This document shows positions 1 to 8,540 of a stretch of 64,000 nt of DNA, one piece after another. The stretch covers positions 930,001 to 994,000 of the forward strand of contig OY760934.1 of the NCBI GenBank assembly GCA_963664245.1. The letters run 5' to 3'. The position numbers and the translations under genes were made by a program. This stretch comes from GCA-2711565 sp963664245. Its GTDB lineage: Bacteria > Bacteroidota > Bacteroidia > Bacteroidales > GCA-2711565. The notes under the pieces are model-generated. The model did no database searches. It was not told the origin of the DNA and was given only the letters and a program-made list of their open reading frames with translations. How positions within the stretch are numbered: the first letter of the stretch is position 1; the number at the start of each line of letters is the position of its first letter.

Positions 1-159
1 AATAATTAATATTGGAATTCCTTTACCAAAAACCCTGTAGAATATCTTAGTATTATCATTATTAATATATTGGTATTGAGAATAAATATTCTTTGGCATA
101 ATAACCAGAAGCAGAAAACATAAAAATATTTGTTTTAAAATAATGGGAAATTTATACAA
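1..159 (-). CDS. alpha/beta hydrolase, N-terminal fragment running off the window
   Basis: The reverse strand stays open from the window edge back to a TTG at 157-159. The translation has a hydrophobic leader (QIFLCFLLLVIMPKN) followed by NTKIFYRVFGKGIPILI. That order, a short strand then Y-x-V-x-G-x-G-x-P-(I/V)-(L/V), is how alpha/beta hydrolases of the proline iminopeptidase type begin just before their HGGPG oxyanion segment, which would lie outside the window. The leader suggests export. No ATG lies upstream in frame; an internal ATG would cut the leader, so the start is uncertain. Seen: open frame and leader; inferred: family. Confidence 0.45.
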   Translation of the reverse strand, partial: MYKFPIILKQIFLCFLLLVIMPKNIYSQYQYINNDNTKIFYRVFGKGIPILII

Positions 160-285
160 AATAATTGTTTTTAAATTATAGAAATGTATAAACAAATCAT
201 TTTAATCTAAAATAAAATCTTTACGATCCTGAATACGAGTAGGTCATTTTGTGAGTTAATTATCAATGAAAGTTATATATCTCAG

Positions 286-1011
286 TTAAAGACCGTACCT
301 TTCTTTTAATTTTCTAAAATAATTTCGGGAGATTCTTAAAGGTTCTGATAATCCTTGCATAAAAACTTCGGCAGTTCCAGTAATGTTATGGTTAATCTTT
401 ATGATAAAATCAAAATTAATGATTGTTGATCTGTGAATGCGGCAAAAATTATGATCGGGTAATTTATTATCCCATTCGCTAATTGATTTTGAGGTTAGAT
501 ATTCTTTACCTTCATCAGTATAAAGATAACTGTATTCTCTTGATGCAAGAATTGATGTTATAGAACTAATCTTTACGAAATTAACCGATTTTTTATGCGT
601 TACTAATAAACGATCATCGTAATTAAGTTTTAAAAAATTGACATTAGAACCTGAACCTAGTTTTTTAGATAGTCTTTCTATTACATTTTTAAGCCGTTGA
701 TATGAAACCGGTTTAAGTAGATAGTCAATTGCATTAACTTCAAATGCACGTATTGCATATTCATCGTAAGCGGTTACAAATATTATCTCTCCGTCAAATT
801 CTATTTGATTTAATAAATCGAAACCAGTGCCATCGGTAAGTTGGATGTCTAGAAATATAAGATCTGGCTTGATATTGTTTATCAATGCTTTTGCTGTACT
901 TATACTTGTAGCTTCGCCGATTATTGATATTTCAGGAAATTTCTCTAAATCCTTTTTAAGTGTTAAGCGGGCCAACCGCTCATCTTCGACAATAATGGAT
1001 GAATAAGTCAT
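286..1011 (-). CDS. LytTR-family response regulator
   Basis: 241 aa cytoplasmic DNA-binding response regulator. An N-terminal receiver domain (about residues 3-115) shows the acidic pair E9/D10, the phosphoacceptor D55 in LIFLD, and a late Lys in LLKPVS. A C-terminal LytTR domain (about 140-241) contains the usual FCRIHRSTIIN segment. Its start overlaps the end of the upstream histidine kinase gene by 4 bp (ATGA), so the two are translationally coupled and form a cognate pair. The length is typical for the LytR/AlgR group. The target genes are not evident; the neighbouring hydrolase reads in the same direction and could be one. Confidence 0.93.
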   Translation of the reverse strand: MTYSSIIVEDERLARLTLKKDLEKFPEISIIGEATSISTAKALINNIKPDLIFLDIQLTDGTGFDLLNQIEFDGEIIFVTAYDEYAIRAFEVNAIDYLLKPVSYQRLKNVIERLSKKLGSGSNVNFLKLNYDDRLLVTHKKSVNFVKISSITSILASREYSYLYTDEGKEYLTSKSISEWDNKLPDHNFCRIHRSTIINFDFIIKINHNITGTAEVFMQGLSEPLRISRNYFRKLKERYGL

Positions 1012-2078
1012 GATTTATCAGGAATTAACAATCTTACCGTAACCAAATTATCATTATCATTTATGCATAATAAATACTTATCAGAGTAAGCATTATCCAG
1101 ACGTTCAACAACATTCCGGATTCCTTTCCCATCGTCATTTTTATTATGGCTAAGCATTCCGGTATTAGCTATTTCAATTACCAGAAAGCTTTCAATTTTA
1201 GTAAAATCGATGCTAAGTTTGATTCCATCAGGATTATTTGTAAGTCCGTGTTTAATAGCATTCTCCACTAATGGCTGTGTAATAAAACATAGGATTTCTT
1301 TATTAAGAATATCCTTATTATAAGAAACACTATAATTCAGTCTTTCTTCAAACCTGATTTTCTCTATAGAAAGATACTTTTCTATTATATCAATTTCTTC
1401 CTGAATAGGGACAAAAATTTTGCCATTATAATTTAAGGTAGTTCTTAAAAATTCCGAAAGTTCTGTTATCATTAAACCGGCATGTTCAGGATTTTCATAA
1501 GTTAAAGCCTTAATTGAGTTTAATGAGTTAAATAAAAAGTGTGGATTGATTTGGTATCTCAACATTTGTAGTTGCGCATTTTTAGCCTGCATTTGCATCC
1601 TCTCAGATCTTATTTTTTCATCGGTTAAGTTAAAATAATATTTTAAACCAAAATAACCCAGACTCCAGCCTAACAGAGGATTGACCTCCCAAAAAATAGT
1701 CGTTACTAATCCTTGGGGGTCGGTTGTGTAATTTAGGTAAGTATTAAAGTCGGTAAAGATCAATGGAAATGCGAATATCCAAAATAAACCTCTTACATAA
1801 TACCATGCTATACCACCAAGAATGGAAAAAGTAAAGATCAACCCAAATTGTTTAATGAATGAATTTAAGCGGGAGTAAAAAAGTTTATATATATAGCGCA
1901 AAAAAGTGGCAATTAAAAAGCCGGTTAAATCTGATAATATCCAGAAAATATATCCATTATCATCGGTAATTCGGTGTAAATTATTATTAAAATCTACTAT
2001 AATGAACCCCAACCAAGTCACAATATGTACAATCCAAAAATTTGGTTTTACAATATTCTTATATAAAAATGAGTTCAT
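1008..2078 (-). CDS. LytS-type sensor histidine kinase (His_kinase PF06580 type)
   Basis: 356 aa membrane sensor kinase. The first ~150 residues contain four likely membrane segments with no separate periplasmic sensor domain. A short coiled linker (KIRSERMQMQAKNAQLQ) leads to the kinase core with the family's phospho-His motif NPHFLFN (H180), and a degenerate HATPase domain has the N box PLVENAIKHG (N273) and GKGIRNVVERL. This is the architecture of Bacteroidota LytS-like kinases that pair with LytTR regulators, and the regulator gene overlaps its stop codon. The signal is unknown. The intergenic region upstream holds two strong hairpins but I could not place a promoter with certainty. Confidence 0.92.
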   Translation of the reverse strand: MNSFLYKNIVKPNFWIVHIVTWLGFIIVDFNNNLHRITDDNGYIFWILSDLTGFLIATFLRYIYKLFYSRLNSFIKQFGLIFTFSILGGIAWYYVRGLFWIFAFPLIFTDFNTYLNYTTDPQGLVTTIFWEVNPLLGWSLGYFGLKYYFNLTDEKIRSERMQMQAKNAQLQMLRYQINPHFLFNSLNSIKALTYENPEHAGLMITELSEFLRTTLNYNGKIFVPIQEEIDIIEKYLSIEKIRFEERLNYSVSYNKDILNKEILCFITQPLVENAIKHGLTNNPDGIKLSIDFTKIESFLVIEIANTGMLSHNKNDDGKGIRNVVERLDNAYSDKYLLCINDNDNLVTVRLLIPDKS

Positions 2079-2382
2079 ATCTATTTTTAATGCTGATTGG
2101 GTCTTCTTTTTTACTTAATCCACGATTTACAAAAATAAGTAATTTAAATATTCTGGTTTAATCCAGAAATGAGTTAGAGCCTTAAACTACAGCCTTTCCG
2201 TTAATTTCATTCGAAAGTTAAATAATAACAATATTTTTAATTGGTTAATATTTGAATCGGATAACTCATTGATAACACCAGAGATTATCATTTTACAGTC
2301 GCCAGTCTATCAGTTGAATAGATGCTAAAGTTACCGTAGAACAAAAATAATCTTTTATTTAAGCAAACTCTATAGCTGATAT

Positions 2383-2407
2383 TTCTTATTAATTTGACTA
2401 ATAAGAA
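2383..2407. repeat. perfect 9-bp inverted repeat
   Basis: TTCTTATTA at 2383-2391 and TAATAAGAA at 2399-2407, with a 7-nt spacer. Too AT-rich for a strong terminator; it could be an operator. Confidence 0.6.
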
Positions 2408-2458
2408 TATAGTTTTGTGGAATTTATCGACAGACTTCTATACTATCTGACCGGATTT

Positions 2459-2491
2459 ATTTTATCTTTTCTTTATAAGAAAAGATAAAAT
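2459..2491. repeat. perfect 13-bp inverted repeat (hairpin)
   Basis: ATTTTATCTTTTC (2459-2471), a 7-nt loop, then GAAAAGATAAAAT (2479-2491). The arms are fully complementary. No gene ends close by on either strand, so a terminator role is unsupported. It may be a regulatory hairpin or the remnant of a mobile-element end. Confidence 0.7.
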
Positions 2492-2847
2492 ACTAGTAGG
2501 AATGATATTAGTTATATTAGCGAAATCTAATTAGTAATGGTAAAATATTTTTAAATATAAGAAAAGCATTTTATATAGCTTCGCCACATCAGTCCCACTG
2601 AATCTTAACTTGAAAATTTTATTCAGAATGTGATAAAAATCATATTTATTTGATATAGTGACAAAAGAAAATACCCAATGGTTGATTTTAGCTATAAAAG
2701 GTCGATAATACATATTAATTGAATATGAAAAGAAGCCTGTTTTCTAAAGTTTAGCCTATTTCTATAAAAGAGAGGAAGCCATGATTAATACATGGTTATC
2801 AATACTAACCTAAAAACATCTGAAAAAATAGGTAATATCCATAAAAC

Positions 2848-4160
2848 TGTGTAAATGATCAAATCACGGGGTTCAAGAACTCGGTGATTTTTTTGTTTTA
2901 TTAACTTTAAACACAGTTTTAGATTATGGAAAAAGAAGATTTATTGAACAGTGACTTCTTGAAGAAGTTCAAAACAGAAGAAGAGTTATCCAGTTTCTTA
3001 AAAGAACTCCATACCCGTAGGTTAGAAAAAATACTGGAAGCCGAAATGGACGTACACCTTGGTTATGAAAAAAACGATGTAAAGGGCAATAATAGCGGCA
3101 ACTCGCGCAATGGCCTCACAACCAAGAATATCAAAACAGAGTTTGGAGAATCCAGTATAAAAGTCCCCAGGGACCGCAGCAGTAGCTTTTCACCCATCAT
3201 TGTCCCCAAGCACAGCAATAAGTCATTGTCTGTCCAAAACCTTGTAGTATCGCTTTACGCTAAAGGGATGAGCCTATCGGACATTGAAGATGAACTCCAT
3301 GAAATTTATGGTTTTAAACTATCTACTTCAGCTATTTCAACCATTACCGAAAAAGTAAACCAGGATGTTTTGGACTGGCAAAACCGTCCTTTGGACAATT
3401 TGTATTTTATTGTTTGGATGGACGGTATCGTTTTCAAAGTCCGGGACCAGGGAAAGGTCATCAACAAAACCGTGTATCTTGCCGTTGGGCTGAACAAAGA
3501 AGGCCGGAAAGAACTCCTTGGTATCTGGCTTGGCAAAAACGAAAGTTCATCTTTCTGGATGGGTGTCCTGACGGATTTAAAAGCCCGGGGCATAGAAGAC
3601 ATCCTGGTTACCGTAACCGATAACCTGAACGGGTTCACAGACACGATAAAGAATGTTTTCCCACAATCAAGCACACAGATATGTGTGGTGCACCAGATCA
3701 GAAACAGTGCAAGGTATGTGGTCTGGAAAGATAAAAAGGCTTTTGCTTCGGACATGAAGAACATTTACAATGCCCCCACAAAACAGGCTGCTAAGGCGGA
3801 ACTGGACAAGTTCAAAGCCAGATGGGAAGCCAAGTACCCTTATGCCATTAAAAGCTGGGAAAACAACTGGGACGAGCTTACGGTCTTTTTTGATTTTCCT
3901 TTAGAGATCAGAAAAATTATTTATACCACGAACTTAATTGAAAACATGAATGGGAAAATCAGAAAGTACACCAAAAACAAACTGTCGTTCCCTAATGACC
4001 AAGCGGTCATCAAATCAACCTATTTGGCTTTGGGACAGATCACAAAAAAATGGACCCAGCCCATCCAAAACTGGGGGCTGATACTAAACCAATTTATGAC
4101 TATATTTGAAAAAAGGGTTAGGATCTAAAAAGCCAAACCCCGTGAATGTTCATTTACACA
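2848..4160 (+). mobile_element. IS256-family insertion sequence, complete
   Basis: The transposase gene is framed by imperfect terminal inverted repeats. The left end begins TGTGTAAATGATCAAATCAC (from 2848). The right end, read on the other strand, begins TGTGTAAATGAACATTCACG (from 4160), followed by GGGGTT on both sides. The element is about 1.3 kb, normal for IS256. I could not see a convincing 8-bp target duplication at the flanks. Confidence 0.85.
2926..4128 (+). CDS. IS256-family (mutator-type) transposase
   Basis: 400 aa DDE transposase. The N-terminal region has the family's EMDVHLGYEK segment (about 39-48) and SLSVQNLVVSLYAKGMSL. The catalytic acids are visible in IVWMDGIVFK (first Asp), VTVTDNLNGF (second Asp) and TNLIENMNGKIRK (Glu). 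CVVHQIRNS precedes the third catalytic block as usual. The length is normal for the family and the frame is intact, so the element may be active. It is more GC-rich than the surrounding DNA, in keeping with recent arrival. Confidence 0.95.
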   Translation: MEKEDLLNSDFLKKFKTEEELSSFLKELHTRRLEKILEAEMDVHLGYEKNDVKGNNSGNSRNGLTTKNIKTEFGESSIKVPRDRSSSFSPIIVPKHSNKSLSVQNLVVSLYAKGMSLSDIEDELHEIYGFKLSTSAISTITEKVNQDVLDWQNRPLDNLYFIVWMDGIVFKVRDQGKVINKTVYLAVGLNKEGRKELLGIWLGKNESSSFWMGVLTDLKARGIEDILVTVTDNLNGFTDTIKNVFPQSSTQICVVHQIRNSARYVVWKDKKAFASDMKNIYNAPTKQAAKAELDKFKARWEAKYPYAIKSWENNWDELTVFFDFPLEIRKIIYTTNLIENMNGKIRKYTKNKLSFPNDQAVIKSTYLALGQITKKWTQPIQNWGLILNQFMTIFEKRVRI

Positions 4161-4469
4161 AAATTTTGGATAGTGTCAAAAAATATTATCTTTAATCTCT
4201 AATTAATAACTGTCGGAAATTCAAGAAGGTTACAATATCATTTTGAGTATTTACTTGTCCAAACCAAAGTTCAGAGTTTATTATAATCTTTAGAGCATTA
4301 ATGTTATAAGGAGTGAATTTAAAAAGAGTATTTTCACTTTCAATGAATTTAGTACAGTCTATTATTCTTTTAGTAACTTTTGAATCTGGAAATGTTGACA
4401 TTATATTTATATTTGTCTTAACTTAATATTATCTGGTTCCAGGCAAAATTAAGTGTCCACTTTTATTAA
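4161..4469. other. 309-bp spacer between two insertion sequences
   Basis: A reverse frame of 69 codons (4192-4401) is open and starts with ATG, but its sequence (MSTFPDSKVTKRIIDCTKF...) matches no family I recognise. It is more likely the stump of a gene disrupted by the flanking insertions than a working gene. Nothing else is evident. Confidence 0.4.
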
Positions 4470-4496
4470 TGTAACCTTCCCCTTCTTTGGACAACA

Positions 4497-5267
4497 CTAA
4501 ATTAGACATTTATCTGTTATTTTGTTGTTTTTTCTCAGGAAGATATCTTCCTGAGAAAGGGTTTCTGCATACTTTTTCGGACTCATTTTATTTAAAGAAC
4601 TATGTGGGTGATTAGTATTGTAATCTTCCATCCATTGTTCAGTTAGTATCTTTAATTGGCTAATATTATCGAATAAATAAGCATCAAGAATATCTTCCCT
4701 AAACAACCTGTTGAAACGTTCAATATAGGCATTCTGTACAGGTTTTCCCGGCTGGATAAACTTAATTTCGATTCCCTTTAACTCACACCAGTTAGTAAAT
4801 ACTTTTGATATAAATTCAGGGCCGTTATCCACTCGGATACTTTTAGGTTTCCCCCTAAAGAAAATTACTTCCTTCATCACACGAATCAGCTGTTCTGCAG
4901 GGAATGAAAAACCTGGCTCAACAGCAAGGGCCTCCCGGTTATAATCATCAATAATATTCAAAATACGGATTCTTCTTCCATAAGATAATGCATCACTCAT
5001 AAAGTCAACAGACCATGTTTGATTCAGTGTAGTGGGTACTGTTAGAGGTTCGTTTACTCTTGAAGGCAACCGCCGTTTTCGTTTTCTACGGATATTTAAT
5101 CCCATACTCCTGTAAACCCTTAAAACACGCTTTCTATTCCATTTTAAGCCTTCATTGCGTATACGGTTATAATATTCATCGAAACCACGTGTAGGGTGCC
5201 TTTCTGCAAATTCATTGAGCTTGTCAATAACTGTTGTGTCATCCCGTTTGTTTTGATAATACCACAT
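4497..5267 (-). CDS. IS3-family transposase OrfB (integrase catalytic domain)
   Basis: 256 aa from the first ATG; the frame is open further upstream to the frameshift site at 5369-5375, and most functional product should be the OrfAB fusion. It has the HTH_21 region (RHPTRGFDEYYNRIRNEG), then an rve-type integrase core: D in WSVDFMSDAL, D in RVDNGPEFIS, and E in NAYIERFNRLFREDIL. The C-terminus HSSLNKMSPKKYA is the usual rve_3 ending. All three catalytic acids are present. Confidence 0.92.
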   Translation of the reverse strand: MWYYQNKRDDTTVIDKLNEFAERHPTRGFDEYYNRIRNEGLKWNRKRVLRVYRSMGLNIRRKRKRRLPSRVNEPLTVPTTLNQTWSVDFMSDALSYGRRIRILNIIDDYNREALAVEPGFSFPAEQLIRVMKEVIFFRGKPKSIRVDNGPEFISKVFTNWCELKGIEIKFIQPGKPVQNAYIERFNRLFREDILDAYLFDNISQLKILTEQWMEDYNTNHPHSSLNKMSPKKYAETLSQEDIFLRKNNKITDKCLI

Positions 5268-5362
5268 GGAGCGATGTAATTCAACTACTGAGCACGCCCT
5301 GTTTACACTTATTCGATATTCCTCTTGTAAATAGCTTACCCGTTCTTTCTTCTCACAGGGCT

Positions 5363-5629
5363 TTAGAACTTTTTTCCAAGTACATCTTTTAACATCTGGT
5401 GGTCAAGGCTTAGGTCTGCATACATACGTTTTAAACGTCTGTTTTCTTCCTCGAGTTCCTTTAATTTCTTTAATTGATGGCTGTCCATCCCGGAATACTT
5501 TTTCTTCCAGTTATAGAATGTAGCTCTTGATATGCCATATTCACGGCACAAATCTTTTACTTCCCTGCCAGCTTCATACTCCTTCAGTATCTTGATAATC
5601 TGGCTTTCACTGAATTTAATCCTTTTCAT
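5363..5629 (-). CDS. IS3-family transposase OrfA
   Basis: 88 aa. The N-terminal helix-turn-helix of the transposase_8 type (FSESQIIKILKEYEAG, then DLCREYGISRATFYNWKKKY) recognises the IS ends, and a short leucine-zipper segment follows (LKKLKELEEENRRLKRMYADL). The gene ends in DVLGKKF-stop just after the A6G run at 5369-5375. Slippage by -1 there leads into the OrfB frame (KKVLKPCEKKERVSYLQ), giving the OrfAB fusion transposase expected for this family. Confidence 0.9.
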   Translation of the reverse strand: MKRIKFSESQIIKILKEYEAGREVKDLCREYGISRATFYNWKKKYSGMDSHQLKKLKELEEENRRLKRMYADLSLDHQMLKDVLGKKF

Positions 5630-5675
5630 AATGACATTTTAAAGTTAAACATTTTGTCTAATCCTAAACTGTCCG

Positions 5676-5729
5676 ATTTTTAGGGAAGGCTACATTTTTA
5701 GGGAAGGCTACATTTTTAGGGAAGGCTAC
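5676..5729 (+). repeat. three tandem 18-bp copies of the IS3 right end
   Basis: The unit ATTTTTAGGGAAGGCTAC occurs three times head to tail (5676-5693, 5694-5711, 5712-5729) without mismatch. The first copy is part of the terminal inverted repeat of the IS3 element; the other two lie outside it and lead straight into the truncated gene at 5746. The likely origin is slippage or repeated one-ended insertion. Confidence 0.9.
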
Positions 5730-5745
5730 ACAACAATTTAGGGTA

Positions 5746-7188
5746 TTGATACCCGCTAATTTTGATATTGACCATGTTTTAACAAAAGAGGAACCTGATT
5801 TTGAATATAGTAGAGACTTTTTCTATTATTTCTTACACCACATTATCGAAAAGAATGCTTCAATAATTGAGGAAAAAGAAAGATTCGCAGGTAGAAATTT
5901 TATTGAAATGTGCTCAAAAGATTTGCAAAATATTATCAGAAATTATAACAAACACACTGACTATTTATTAAAACATAAAATTATTAAACGGTCTCCATAT
6001 AAAGTTAAAAAGAACTGTTTTAAGTACAGGTTAACTATAAAATACCAACGTCAAAGATTAATTTATAAAAACCTCTCTGACCCTGATATTATTGAAAAAA
6101 TCAGGAAATTGAATGGTGATGAGATTCCGAATAAGATCAGGAAGAAATACAACTTTTTGTTGAACCATTTAAACTTTGATAAAATTGAGATTGATTATGA
6201 AAAAGCCATCTATCATACCAATAAAGCTTTCTCAGTAACAAACCTATATAGAAAATACCAAAGGAACATAGTAAATATTAACCATATCCATAATGGCATA
6301 AGGAGAATATACTATAACGAAAGAACCGATGGAAGAATACATACCCCAATAACCTCATTAAGTTCTTATCTTAGACAATATCTAACCTATAATGGAGAAT
6401 ATTTGGCAGAAGTTGATTTATCTAATTCAGTAATGTATTTCTTGTACATTGCACTATTATCACCGGCAGAGATAGTGAGATTACCCATATTAACTAATCC
6501 ATCTATCTTAGTAAAATCTTCCAAAATAGTTGATTCTGTTGAGCTAGGGAATTTCGGGGGAAAAGTTTTGGAAGGAACAATATATGAACAATTTTTTGAT
6601 GATTTTAAAAATGAATTTAATAACAATTATTTCAATAAGGCTTGTTGGGACATTTTGGGAGAGGAATATACTGGCAAAGAGTATCAATTAAGGAAAATAG
6701 TAAAGAAAAAGATATTAGCCACAATATTCTCGAAAAGGAAGGATTATAAAACAGAAAGGGAAATCTTTTCTAAATATTACCCTACTATCAACGATTTTTT
6801 AAGAAGGCTTAAATGGACGAACCATAAAAGGCTTTCCCATTTCTTATTTCAGATGGAAGCTCATTATATGCTGGGTATAACTGCCAGAAAATACAATAGG
6901 GAAAAACGAGGTAAAGAATTATTGTTAACATTACATGATTGCTTAATTACAACTGAAAATAATATTGAGCAATTAAGAGGACATTTAATTAGTACATTTA
7001 TTGAGCATCTTAAAATTCCACCTCAAGCAAAAATTAAATATTGGAATCCTGAAAGCAAAATAGCAGAAGTCCGTTCATATATTGATAAGCTAACATCGTT
7101 CATCAAAAAACACCTTAGGGAAGATGAAATAAACACATTGATAAAGCACCTATCCAAAGGCAAAGAAAAAGTTCAATATACGGTTTAA
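5746..7188 (+). CDS. polymerase-like protein with family-A palm motifs, 5'-truncated by an IS
   Basis: 480 aa from the only start-like codon, TTG at 5746. The frame is open back into the IS repeats with no ATG, so the true N-terminus was probably lost. I read three family-A (Pol I/T7 RNAP superfamily) motifs. Motif A is AEVDLSNS (D224). Motif B is R316-x3-K320-x7-F328, comparable to the R-x3-K-x7-Y of Pol I. Motif C is LTLHDCLITT (H397-D398), preceded by FQMEAHYML, which matches the Q-x-x-A segment between B and C. GRIHTPITSLSSYLRQYL before motif A fits the template-side region. The first ~150 residues are unrecognised. It is very AT-rich and sits with an XRE regulator and small proteins typical of mobile elements. 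Family assignment is inference from motif order. Confidence 0.6.
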   Translation: MIPANFDIDHVLTKEEPDFEYSRDFFYYFLHHIIEKNASIIEEKERFAGRNFIEMCSKDLQNIIRNYNKHTDYLLKHKIIKRSPYKVKKNCFKYRLTIKYQRQRLIYKNLSDPDIIEKIRKLNGDEIPNKIRKKYNFLLNHLNFDKIEIDYEKAIYHTNKAFSVTNLYRKYQRNIVNINHIHNGIRRIYYNERTDGRIHTPITSLSSYLRQYLTYNGEYLAEVDLSNSVMYFLYIALLSPAEIVRLPILTNPSILVKSSKIVDSVELGNFGGKVLEGTIYEQFFDDFKNEFNNNYFNKACWDILGEEYTGKEYQLRKIVKKKILATIFSKRKDYKTEREIFSKYYPTINDFLRRLKWTNHKRLSHFLFQMEAHYMLGITARKYNREKRGKELLLTLHDCLITTENNIEQLRGHLISTFIEHLKIPPQAKIKYWNPESKIAEVRSYIDKLTSFIKKHLREDEINTLIKHLSKGKEKVQYTV

Positions 7189-7260
7189 TCTAAGTAAAAG
7201 ATAAATGCCTTTATTTGAGTTACCATTCGATGATTTTTGAACGATCTCAGGTTAGACGAT

Positions 7261-7488
7261 CTACCTATCATTTAACCTGTTTTCGACCTCTTTTATAAGA
7301 TCATGAACGTTAATTTCAAGGGCTTTTGATAATTTAAACAAAGTAGTAATGGTTGGCTGCTTTTTACCTGTTTCGAGCATTGAAATGAAAGTAGGATGGA
7401 GTTCCGAATATTCTGCAAGTTTTTCCTGAGAAATTCCTTTTTTTTCTCTAAACGTTCTTAATACCTGCCCGAAAACTTTAACATCCAT
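7261..7488 (-). CDS. XRE-family helix-turn-helix regulator
   Basis: 75 aa from the ATG at 7488; an ATG 18 bp further upstream would add MIKLRA but breaks the usual family start. It is a single HTH_3 domain: VLRTFREKKGISQEKLAEYSEL, then the recognition helix HPTFISMLETGKKQPTITTLFKLSKALEIN. It is cytoplasmic and very probably a dimeric repressor like those in plasmids, phages and toxin-antitoxin systems. It diverges from the lipoprotein gene at 7653, and a perfect palindrome lies between the two (7536-7550). Confidence 0.92.
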   Translation of the reverse strand: MDVKVFGQVLRTFREKKGISQEKLAEYSELHPTFISMLETGKKQPTITTLFKLSKALEINVHDLIKEVENRLNDR

Positions 7489-7535
7489 TGCTCTGAGTTT
7501 TATCAAAGCTAAATTCCATTAAAAAAAAATTATAC

Positions 7536-7550
7536 ACCATAGACTATGGT
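7536..7550. promoter_or_regulatory. candidate operator of the XRE regulator
   Basis: ACCATAG-A-CTATGGT is a perfect 7+1+7 palindrome in the divergent region between the XRE gene and the downstream lipoprotein gene. Its position and size fit an autorepressor site. It is the only palindrome of that quality in this gap. Confidence 0.55.
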
Positions 7551-7652
7551 ATGTGGATAATTATTATATTTGATAATAAAACATATTTAATTCATCAACA
7601 AAAAATATCTAAACGTCATATAACAACTAACCCCTTTAAAAAATCAATCTAT

Positions 7653-7928
7653 ATGAAAAAACTTACAATCATAGTCCTAATACTTACACTATATTCTTGT
7701 GGTGCTACTGTAAGAACTTTAGGAGGAGTGACAGAGAAGAAACTAAGGAAACAAATATCAATAGAACAAAACTGTCCAATCGATCAAATAAAGATTCTTA
7801 AGAAATTAAAATCTGTGGGTAATGCTACTTATGAAGTCGAAGCATGTGGTAAAAAATATATATACAAACAGTATGGTTCAATTTTCATAGAATCTTCACA
7901 AGCAGACCAATTACTAAAGAAAAAATAA
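7653..7928 (+). CDS. small lipoprotein
   Basis: 91 aa from the ATG at 7653, chosen because it opens a clean lipoprotein leader: KK, a hydrophobic stretch, then LYSC with the lipidated Cys 16 residues in. In-frame codons upstream to 7551 would bury this leader. The mature part is about 75 aa, basic, with a second Cys pair (CPIDQIK, VEACGKKYIYKQYG). No family is recognised. The YEVEACGKKY pattern is common in small Bacteroidota lipoproteins of unknown role. It starts a short co-directional run with the next two genes. Confidence 0.75.
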   Translation: MKKLTIIVLILTLYSCGATVRTLGGVTEKKLRKQISIEQNCPIDQIKILKKLKSVGNATYEVEACGKKYIYKQYGSIFIESSQADQLLKKK

Positions 7929-7935
7929 AACAATT

Positions 7936-8136
7936 ATGGAAAATTCAAGAGAATCAGGGGCATTAGCAGCCGTAATAATTATTACAATCATAGTCTCAAT
8001 CCTATCAGGAATCCTCGCATGGAATTTAATCGAACCTCAAAGCTTTTGGGGTGGAGTGGGATTTATAATTATGTGGGGGGTATTTAGTAAACTAGGACAT
8101 TATTTAGCAATGTTTATTGCAGGAATATTTTCTTAA
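7936..8136 (+). CDS. small two-helix membrane protein
   Basis: 66 aa starting 7 bp after the lipoprotein gene. Residues 9-30 (ALAAVIIITIIVSILSGILAW) and about 38-62 are strongly hydrophobic, with short polar ends, giving two membrane spans. No family is recognised. Close spacing with its neighbours suggests one transcript. Confidence 0.65.
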   Translation: MENSRESGALAAVIIITIIVSILSGILAWNLIEPQSFWGGVGFIIMWGVFSKLGHYLAMFIAGIFS

Positions 8137-8147
8137 AAACATCTATT

Positions 8148-8456
8148 ATGAATTATTTCCAAAGAAAGTATGCTAAAAAGTTGCTTTTAAAAGAAATCAG
8201 AGTAAGTACAAGCCTAGCTATTAGTGAAATTAGTAAGACTGGTTTAGGTTTAGGAAATCCTATATCATTACAAATATTCCATGATGCAATCTTACTATGG
8301 CGTAAGGCGGCTTATGAGAGTTTATGGCAAATGAACAGAGAATTAAAAGTATCCTCAAGTGAAATTGATAGATTGGTTAATAAAGTAATCTACAAACACA
8401 TGGAGGAGTTTGAACATGGGGAGATTTTGATTCCGCCAAGTTTAAGAAGAAGATAA
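8148..8456 (+). CDS. hypothetical basic protein
   Basis: 102 aa, starting 11 bp after the preceding gene. It is helical, Lys/Arg-rich at the N-terminus (NYFQRKYAKKLLLKEIR) and ends in RRR. No domain, signal peptide or membrane segment is evident. It is probably the last gene of the transcript starting at 7653. The function is unknown. Confidence 0.6.
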   Translation: MNYFQRKYAKKLLLKEIRVSTSLAISEISKTGLGLGNPISLQIFHDAILLWRKAAYESLWQMNRELKVSSSEIDRLVNKVIYKHMEEFEHGEILIPPSLRRR

Positions 8457-8540
8457 ATAGCCCCTCCTCTAACCCTCTTATTTGAGTAATATATCATCAG
8501 GTTGATATGATTAATTAAACTCAATATATTATATATAAAA

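Larger units (their letters stand above)
2079..2847. other. 769-bp AT-rich intergenic region with two perfect hairpins
   Basis: No gene can be supported here. A 60-codon reverse frame at 2531-2713 has no recognisable features. The region holds two perfect inverted repeats (listed separately) and ends at the left terminus of the IS256-type element. It probably carries the promoter of the LytS/LytR pair at its left side and remnant DNA at the right. Confidence 0.6.
4470..5694 (-). mobile_element. IS3-family (IS407-like) insertion sequence
   Basis: 1225-bp element with two reading frames on the minus strand. Terminal inverted repeats start with TG as usual for IS3: TGTAACCTTCCCC from 4470, and on the other strand TGTAGCCTTCCCTAAAAATC from 5694. 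GGACA follows at a similar depth on both sides. The orfA stop and orfB frame are related by -1, with the slippery run A-AAA-AAG at 5369-5375. Immediately outside the right end, the terminal 18 bp is repeated twice more. Confidence 0.88.

Noticed and set aside
2531..2713. 60-codon reverse open frame
   Set aside because: No family features, very AT-rich, next to an IS end. Not reported as a gene.
3306..3764. Reverse frame of 152 codons across the IS256 transposase
   Set aside because: Antisense shadow of a well-supported transposase with all catalytic residues.
5676..5729. Three 18-bp repeats as a CRISPR array
   Set aside because: No spacers; the units abut directly and match the IS3 end.
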